Assembly (NCBI GenBank): GCA_002376715.1
Contig: DFOK01000052.1
Span: 1-11,318 of the forward strand
Origin: Bacteroidales bacterium UBA3543
GTDB taxonomy: Bacteria; Bacteroidota; Bacteroidia; Bacteroidales; UBA932
DNA length: 11,318 nt
Direction of reading: 5' to 3'
Of this stretch, positions 6,338 through 11,318 are shown piece after piece (the stretch's first letter is position 1; each line of letters opens with the position of its first letter). The notes under the pieces are model-generated. The model made no database searches. It worked only from the letters and a program-made list of their open reading frames with translations, and was not told where the DNA came from. The position numbers and the translations under genes are program-made.

Positions 6338-7348
6338 CTACTGCTCGATATTGTAGCGTTTGCACACTTCTTCGTAGCTTAATTGTTCCAATTCTTGCTG
6401 CAATTTTTTTGTATTATCCGAACTTTTCATTACGACTCCATCCACACCTATAAATATAAGCCGATAGTTCCATAGCCCTTGGGCACCTTTTACATTTGAG
6501 CCGTCGGTAGAAGTAACGTTTATTTCAACATGGAATTGAATAGCTCCCCAAACTGGGCTAGCAAAAATAACGTAATTCACCATCTTACGTCCGTCTCCAA
6601 ATTCAACATAGTCATTTGCTGCAAAAAATGCCGGTAAATTCCAAATAAATCGACTACTTGCTTTTCTGATATAGCAGAGCGTAACATATTGTCCGCCCAT
6701 TATATGTGCAATTGTTTCCCATGAAAAATTAAAAACGTCGTTGTTGTGCGCAAAATAAGCAAAATCAGGCCTAGTATTTACCCAATCAGCAGCAGGGGCG
6801 AAAGCAATCCAATCTGTATAATTTACATTGGCATTTCCAGTTTCACCTTTATCGCCTTTATCACCTTTATCACCTTTATCACCTTTTTCGCCTTGATCAC
6901 CCTTATCGCCTTTTTCGCCTTTCTCTCCCATATCGCCTTTATCGCCTTTATCACCTTTATCACCTTTTTCGCCTTTATCACCCTTATCGCCTTTTTCGCC
7001 TTTCTCTCCCATATCGCCTTTATCACCTTTATCGCCTTTTTCACCTTTATCACCTTTTTCGCCTTGATCACCTTTTTCGCCTTTCTCACCTTTTTCACCT
7101 ATATCTCCTTTTTCACCCATATCTCCTTTTTCACCTTTTGCTCCCATATCGCCCTTTTCGCCTTTTTCACCTTTTTCTCCTTTATCGCCTTTATCACCTT
7201 TATTGCCTACTGCCCCCATTTCGCCTTTGGGTCCAACAGGTCCGGCAGGTCCGGCGGGGCCCATAGGACCTTCGCATGATATAACTAATACCATTATTAC
7301 CGTAATAAGCACGGTAAACCATCTTGTTTTTGTTAATTTTGCTTTCAT
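6338..7348 (-). CDS. Collagen-like (Gly-X-Y) lipoprotein with unique C-terminal domain
   Basis: This 336-residue protein has an N-terminal signal with lipobox VIS-Cys25, so it is expected to be lipid-anchored in the envelope. Directly after Cys25 come 48 uninterrupted Gly-X-Y triplets (residues 27-170). The first five are proline-rich (GPM, GPA, GPA, GPV, GPK); the rest are nearly all GDK or GEK with a few GDM, GDQ and GAK. Such Lys-Gly-Asp/Glu runs can stabilise a triple helix through axial salt bridges without hydroxyproline, so a trimeric stalk about 40 nm long (0.29 nm per residue) is the natural reading. Residues 172-310 form an aromatic, beta-rich domain I do not recognise (YTDWIAFAPAADW, NFSWETIAHIMGGQYVTL, GLWNYRLIFIGVDG), likely a trimerising or binding head. 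A charged helical tail ends in SYEEVCKRYNIEQ. It has its own promoter and terminator and is therefore probably monocistronic. Confidence 0.9.
   Translation of the reverse strand: MKAKLTKTRWFTVLITVIMVLVISCEGPMGPAGPAGPVGPKGEMGAVGNKGDKGDKGEKGEKGEKGDMGAKGEKGDMGEKGDIGEKGEKGEKGDQGEKGDKGEKGDKGDKGDMGEKGEKGDKGDKGEKGDKGDKGDKGDMGEKGEKGDKGDQGEKGDKGDKGDKGDKGETGNANVNYTDWIAFAPAADWVNTRPDFAYFAHNNDVFNFSWETIAHIMGGQYVTLCYIRKASSRFIWNLPAFFAANDYVEFGDGRKMVNYVIFASPVWGAIQFHVEINVTSTDGSNVKGAQGLWNYRLIFIGVDGVVMKSSDNTKKLQQELEQLSYEEVCKRYNIEQ
6839..7270 (-). repeat. Collagen-coding tandem repeat: 9-bp unit with 81-bp higher-order period
   Basis: The Gly-X-Y region is a run of 48 nine-base units. A higher-order period of 81 bases (nine triplets) is visible in the part nearest the C-terminal domain: the stretch beginning at 6899 recurs almost exactly at 6980, and 6841-6898 resembles 6922-6979. 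The GDM-GEK-GEK-GDK order recurs nine triplets apart in the protein. This points to recent unequal crossing-over or slippage, so length may vary between strains. Confidence 0.8.
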
Positions 7349-7391
7349 AGTCTATTGAATTTAAAAATCATTAATAAAGATATTTCCGAAG

Positions 7392-7423
7392 CAAAAGTAA
7401 AACGGTCAACAAGATGTGTCAAC
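7392..7423 (-). promoter_or_regulatory. Promoter of the collagen-like lipoprotein gene
   Basis: On the minus strand the -7 box TACTTTTG (7399-7392) matches TAnnTTTG perfectly. Twenty bases upstream lies GTTG (7423-7420), three of four bases of the -33 consensus TTTG. Transcription would begin near 7385, giving a leader of about 37 bases before the ATG at 7348. Confidence 0.6.
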
Positions 7424-7470
7424 TGAATAAATATACAGTTTTTTAAGTTGGGGAAAGATGACTTGTTCTG

Positions 7471-8112
7471 CTAAACCAACCTCTCCTTAATGGCTTTTAT
7501 CACTGCTTCCGATTTGGAATTTACGGCAAGTTTGCGATAGATATTGTTGATGTGAAAACGAACGGTGCTGATGGAGATGTAGCATTTGTCGGCAACCATT
7601 TTATAGCTGTCGCCGGCTACAAGGCATTTCAGCACATCGAGTTCACGTTCCGAGAGGGCGTAATTATTGTCAATAGTATTTTGCGGAGTGGTAAAAAACT
7701 CCATTACTTTGCGAGCTATTTCCCGAGTCATGGGTGAGCCGCCATTTGCTAATTCGACGATAGCTTCGATAATCTGAACCGCCGATGATTTCTTGAGCAG
7801 GTATCCGGTGGCTCCTGCGCAGAGTGCGTCAAAAATTTTATCGCGTTCTTCAAACACGGTGAGCATCATCACATTGATTTCCGGATATTTATCCTTTACC
7901 AAGCGAGTGGCTTCAATGCCTGTGATAAAGGGCATATCGATATCCATCAATATAACATCGGGTTTGTCGGTCTCACAATTTTCGATTATATCCCGACAAT
8001 CGGGATATGCCCCGACAAAAGAGAGTAATCCGGTGCCTTTTATCAAGTGCGTCAGGCTGTTGCGTAAGGCATCGTTATCTTCGTATATGGCAACTTTTGT
8101 CTCTAAATGCAT
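7471..8112 (-). CDS. NarL/FixJ-type response regulator (receiver plus LuxR HTH)
   Basis: The 213-residue protein has an N-terminal receiver domain (about 5-122) with the acidic pair Glu11-Asp12, phosphoacceptor Asp57 in VILMDIDMP, the conserved Thr85 (MMLTVF) and Lys107 in GYLLKK. A linker leads to a LuxR-type DNA-binding domain (about 150-213) with the usual SERELDVLKCLVAGDSYKM and ISISTVRFHINNIYRKL. All phosphorylation residues are present, so it should be a working two-component output. The stop of the sensor kinase gene lies 99 bases upstream on the same strand, and a HisKA_3-type kinase is the standard partner of this class. A -7 box in the gap suggests it can also be transcribed alone. 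Its targets are not visible in the sequence; the collagen-like gene immediately downstream and possibly its own operon are candidates. Confidence 0.93.
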   Translation of the reverse strand: MHLETKVAIYEDNDALRNSLTHLIKGTGLLSFVGAYPDCRDIIENCETDKPDVILMDIDMPFITGIEATRLVKDKYPEINVMMLTVFEERDKIFDALCAGATGYLLKKSSAVQIIEAIVELANGGSPMTREIARKVMEFFTTPQNTIDNNYALSERELDVLKCLVAGDSYKMVADKCYISISTVRFHINNIYRKLAVNSKSEAVIKAIKERLV

Positions 8113-8148
8113 AGTGTGTATTCTATCTCTGTTTTATGCTATTTTTCG

Positions 8149-8156
8149 CAAAGTTA
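8149..8156 (-). promoter_or_regulatory. Perfect -7 box in front of the response regulator gene
   Basis: Read on the minus strand, TAACTTTG matches TAnnTTTG at every fixed position and would start transcription about 30 bases upstream of the ATG at 8112. The expected -33 TTTG is not evident, so the site may be weak or regulated. It implies a response-regulator transcript separate from the kinase mRNA. Confidence 0.45.
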
Positions 8157-8211
8157 GAGAATATTGATACTTTTTCTACTATATGATTGTACGGGATTGG
8201 GAACTTTGACC

Positions 8212-11200
8212 CTATCTAACCCTCACTACCAACGTAACAATTGTTCCTTTATCAATCTCAGAATGGATGGTCAGTTTCCCCCCAATCTTTTCAGCCCGAT
8301 ATTTCATGTTTTTCAATCCGTTTCTACTAAAATTTCGGGAAGTATCAAAACCTTTTCCATTGTCGCTTATCCTCATTTTCAGAACAGCACGTGAAGCTGA
8401 AAACTCGATATTCGCTTCTGTACATTGCGAGTGTTTTACCAAATTATTAATGGTTTCTTTGGCAATCAAAAACAGATCGTGCCGTTTCTCAATCGGTATG
8501 CTCATTTGGAGAATAGAGTGCGGAACCGTGAATTTGAAACTTATATCTTTCGACTCAAAAAGCGGAACAGCATACTCTTGTATGCGTGCGGCAAGGTTTT
8601 CAAAAGAATCGTTTATTGGAATCACAGACCAAATGATATCATCCATCGATTCGAGCATATTGCGGGCATTAAAGCCAATTTCGCGAATCATTTCTTTGGC
8701 ATTCGTCCTATTCTCCACTTGCGATTGCAAAATATCGCTCATGATGGAAATACTACTAAGAGTTGAGCCTACATCATCGTGCAGATCGGAAGCTATTTTA
8801 CGACGAATTTGAAATTTCTCATCCAATTGACGTTTGCGATAGGAGTATATGGCATAAAGTACCGAGAAAGCGAGCAACAACATCAAGGTAATAAACCACC
8901 ATGTTTTGTAAAAAGCAGGTCTGATTCTAAAATCCACGTATTGATTTAGTCCCAGCCAGTTACCTTTGTATGCCACATCTACAACGAAACTATACTGGCC
9001 CGCTTGCAGGTTGGTGTAGCGCGCCTCAAGCACTTTGGTGGGAGGACTCCATTCGGTTTCTAAGCCTACCAGCTTGTAACGGTAACGCACTTGGTCGTAA
9101 TCATCGTAGCAAATAGCAGTGTATTTGAATGTAAGATTTGTTTGGTGATTAAATTCGGAAAGTGTGATAAAGTCTTTGTTTTCAAAATGCCAATCTACTG
9201 GCTTGCCATTTACCAACACCTCTTCTACAATAAGATTTGAGATGTTGGAAACGGAATACTTTTGAGCTTCGGTTAACCAGTTTATCCCCACTTGCTCACC
9301 CGAAAACACATTACCGTATTTGTCCACCATTATTTGAGCATCTCCACTTATCTCATCTACAAGTCCGTTGTACTCGTCAGCCATCATAAATGTTTCATCA
9401 TGAGGATTAAAATATAGTAACCCGTTATTTGCTATCCAAAGTCCGCCATTGTGGTCAATGGTCATATACGTTACTGTCAGATCTTTCAAGCCATTATCGG
9501 TTTGATAGAGTTTGAAAGAATAGTTGTTCTCTTTTTCCGAGATTTTCACCAATCCTTGTCCCATAATGGTCATCCACATGCTATTTGTGGTGTCTTTTAC
9601 AATGGAATAAGTATATCCCGATCTTACACCGGTTTTGTAGAGTTGCTTGGGAATTTCTTGTGAAAAATGGTTTTTTTGTGGGTTATAGATGCAAAATCCT
9701 GTGTGATTTCCTATCCATATATTGCCGTGCCTATCTTCGGCAATGGCTCTGAAATGTGTCCCTTCAATTAAACTTGTTTCGTCTGTGGAATTGTGTTTAT
9801 AGAAATATGCTTTTGTTCGCTCTTTATTCAGTTTTACGACACCGTTTGTTCCGGTGCCGAGCCACAGATTATTCTTACTATCCTCAAAAATTCTATAAAC
9901 AGTGCCTAATTTCTTGTCAAATTCATTGTCGTCGGGCAAAGTGAACTTTCGGAGCAAGTTATTTTTTTTGTCCACATACCATAAGCCTCGTGCTTGCATG
10001 CCCATCCATATTACACCTTTACGGTCTTTTAGAATGGCATAGGTGTTAAGATTCAACTCCTGATTCGTTTCGGTTCGCAGGAAGGTCCATTTTTTTTGGT
10101 CTGCATTCCAGCAGGCTACCCCAAAAGATTCCCAAGTCAAACCAAAATAGTAATCGTTGGTTGTCTCATCGTGATAGGTGGACATGACCCATCCGAATTT
10201 ATAGGGGATATGTAGGTTGCGAAACTGTTTAGCTTTACGGTTTTGCATCCAAAGTCCTTTGTCGTTAGCAATCCACAGAGTACTATCTTTTTGCATAAAA
10301 ATACGCTGCCATGAGCCCTTTAGCACGAGATTAAGTTCTTTAAATCCGGGGTGGGGCTTCAAGCTATTCGTCTCTTTGTTGAAAATATAGATACCTTTGT
10401 CTAAATTGCCAATCCATATTTCGTTATCGTTTGAGATGTGTAAGTCACTCAAAGCAAATATATTAACTTTGGTCTTTTCATCCGGATACACGAAATTATC
10501 CCAACGCTCATTTTCCAAATCAAATCGTGGAATGCCCGACATCCATGACTGAACCCAGAGGTACTTTCCATCTTTTATAAATTTGGAAACATACGATGCC
10601 GACCTCCAAAAGGTGGCTTGATCGTTAGGATAAAACTTATGCAGTTTGTTACGCTTTACGTCGAAACTAACCAACCCGCCTTCTGTCCCTATCATCAATA
10701 AGTTTTTGTCGAACTCATGCTGCGTAATACAATAAGCTCTTTTCGCAAAGGCGGGATTCCCTTTTTGGGGAGATGGCGCATTTAGGTGATGGTTGATTAT
10801 TCCGCTAAGATCGGGGTTCAGGCTGTAAAGTCCGTCCAAACCGGCAAGCCAAATTATACCATTTGTATCTAAATAGAAGTCATCTACATAATTTATCAAA
10901 TTCCCTTCGGTATCGTTTTCGATGTTTGTTATTTTTTCGTTTCTAACGTCAATCAGTGAAACACCATGTACAGCGCCCACACATAATAGTGTATCACCCA
11001 GCATATAAACCGATAATAGCTCATTATCTACAATGGAATTGTCGTCGTTAGGACTATGTCTAAAAATTTTAAAATCGTGTCCGTCGTAGCGTATCAATCC
11101 GTGTGCACTTGCCATCCAAATATATCCCCGTTTATCTTGCAGAAGGTCACGTACATCACGAATGGAAGAACCGTTATGGTGTTTTATTTCGTTGAAAGTG

Positions 11201-11318
11201 TAGCTTTGAGGGGTTGATATCAATGGGAGGGCAGGCATTTCCTCACAAATGGAGAAACAGTTGAAGGAAAAAAGAAATGTCAAAACCCCGACCAAACGAA
11301 AAAGGTATAACCTTGTCT
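8212..11318 (-). CDS. Periplasmic beta-propeller sensor histidine kinase (Reg_prop, Y_Y_Y, HisKA_3), 5' end outside window
   Basis: At least 1,027 residues are encoded, and the frame stays open to the right edge with no ATG, so the true start is probably beyond 11318. Residue numbers here count from a TTG at 11295, which is only a reference point. A hydrophobic signal segment precedes a periplasmic region (about 25-680) made of repeated Reg_prop strands such as DLLQDKRGYIWMASAHGLI and AEDRHGNIWIGNHTG; about a dozen to fourteen blades fit two propellers. A Y_Y_Y domain follows (about 735-790). One membrane helix lies near 799-819. The cytoplasmic part has a HisKA_3 dimerisation box with His839 in ASDLHDDVGSTLSS, then an ATPase domain with KETINNLVKHS, DNGKGFD (978-984) and GLKNMKYRAEKIGG. 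There is no receiver or AraC domain, so this is a split system rather than a one-piece HTCS hybrid. The partner is the response regulator 99 bases downstream. The ligand is unknown; relatives often sense glycans, which is inference. Confidence 0.93.
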   Translation of the reverse strand, partial: TRLYLFRLVGVLTFLFSFNCFSICEEMPALPLISTPQSYTFNEIKHHNGSSIRDVRDLLQDKRGYIWMASAHGLIRYDGHDFKIFRHSPNDDNSIVDNELLSVYMLGDTLLCVGAVHGVSLIDVRNEKITNIENDTEGNLINYVDDFYLDTNGIIWLAGLDGLYSLNPDLSGIINHHLNAPSPQKGNPAFAKRAYCITQHEFDKNLLMIGTEGGLVSFDVKRNKLHKFYPNDQATFWRSASYVSKFIKDGKYLWVQSWMSGIPRFDLENERWDNFVYPDEKTKVNIFALSDLHISNDNEIWIGNLDKGIYIFNKETNSLKPHPGFKELNLVLKGSWQRIFMQKDSTLWIANDKGLWMQNRKAKQFRNLHIPYKFGWVMSTYHDETTNDYYFGLTWESFGVACWNADQKKWTFLRTETNQELNLNTYAILKDRKGVIWMGMQARGLWYVDKKNNLLRKFTLPDDNEFDKKLGTVYRIFEDSKNNLWLGTGTNGVVKLNKERTKAYFYKHNSTDETSLIEGTHFRAIAEDRHGNIWIGNHTGFCIYNPQKNHFSQEIPKQLYKTGVRSGYTYSIVKDTTNSMWMTIMGQGLVKISEKENNYSFKLYQTDNGLKDLTVTYMTIDHNGGLWIANNGLLYFNPHDETFMMADEYNGLVDEISGDAQIMVDKYGNVFSGEQVGINWLTEAQKYSVSNISNLIVEEVLVNGKPVDWHFENKDFITLSEFNHQTNLTFKYTAICYDDYDQVRYRYKLVGLETEWSPPTKVLEARYTNLQAGQYSFVVDVAYKGNWLGLNQYVDFRIRPAFYKTWWFITLMLLLAFSVLYAIYSYRKRQLDEKFQIRRKIASDLHDDVGSTLSSISIMSDILQSQVENRTNAKEMIREIGFNARNMLESMDDIIWSVIPINDSFENLAARIQEYAVPLFESKDISFKFTVPHSILQMSIPIEKRHDLFLIAKETINNLVKHSQCTEANIEFSASRAVLKMRISDNGKGFDTSRNFSRNGLKNMKYRAEKIGGKLTIHSEIDKGTIVTLVVRVR

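Noticed and set aside
6823..7098. Minus-strand Lys/Ile/Val-rich open frame (91 codons) inside the collagen gene
   Set aside because: It is a shifted reading of the same repeat. The collagen frame has signal peptide, lipobox, promoter and terminator.
6746..7279. Long plus-strand open frame (177 codons) opposite the collagen repeats, reading as Phe/Ile/Thr-rich
   Set aside because: It is the complement of the 9-base Gly-X-Y repeat, which cannot form stops in that frame. The sequence is low-complexity and has no start context.

Overview
The window most likely comes from a member of the Bacteroidales (phylum Bacteroidota). This rests on several marks. There are near-perfect TAnnTTTG -7 promoter boxes in front of several genes and no clear Shine-Dalgarno sequences. 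There is a Reg_prop/Y_Y_Y periplasmic sensor kinase, short-signal lipoproteins of fimbrillin-like and collagen-like type, a DUF2141 secreted protein, and a winged-helix regulator with membrane-protein partners. The genus cannot be settled from the sequence alone. No rRNA, tRNA, CRISPR array, transposase or phage gene was seen.

Layout, left to right. (1) Positions 1-842, minus strand: the N-terminal 280 codons of a fimbrillin-like lipoprotein that runs off the left edge. (2) Positions 1003-3102, minus strand: a tightly packed four-gene operon, read right to left. It encodes a six-helix membrane protein, a second polytopic membrane protein (4-base ATGA overlap), a small winged-helix regulator (17-base overlap), and a secreted DUF2141 protein 18 bases further on. 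(3) Positions 3103-3308: a divergent intergenic region holding two perfect inverted repeats, good operator candidates. (4) Positions 3309-5940, plus strand: a large MscS-type mechanosensitive channel followed 40 bases later by a beta-class carbonic anhydrase. (5) Positions 5941-6337: a convergent gap with a hairpin, a decayed BACON-like gene fragment on the minus strand, and a strong terminator for the next gene. (6) Positions 6338-7348, minus strand: a lipoprotein with 48 uninterrupted Gly-X-Y collagen triplets, almost all GDK or GEK, and a unique C-terminal domain, behind a good Bacteroidota promoter. (7) Positions 7471-11318, minus strand: a NarL/FixJ response regulator and, upstream of it, its likely partner sensor kinase, which runs off the right edge.

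How the parts may work together. The kinase reads a periplasmic signal through a long beta-propeller array and Y_Y_Y domain and should phosphorylate Asp57 of the response regulator. The adjacent collagen-like lipoprotein has its own promoter and is a plausible but unproven target. The winged-helix regulator lies inside the membrane-protein operon and may autoregulate through the 17-base palindrome placed between that operon's candidate -33 and -7 elements. The channel and carbonic anhydrase are likely co-transcribed, although a -7 box between them suggests the anhydrase can also be expressed alone.

The least explained elements are the charged collagen lipoprotein, the operator-like repeats at 3167-3252, and the BACON-like remnant. 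No complete new defence or mobile system is visible.
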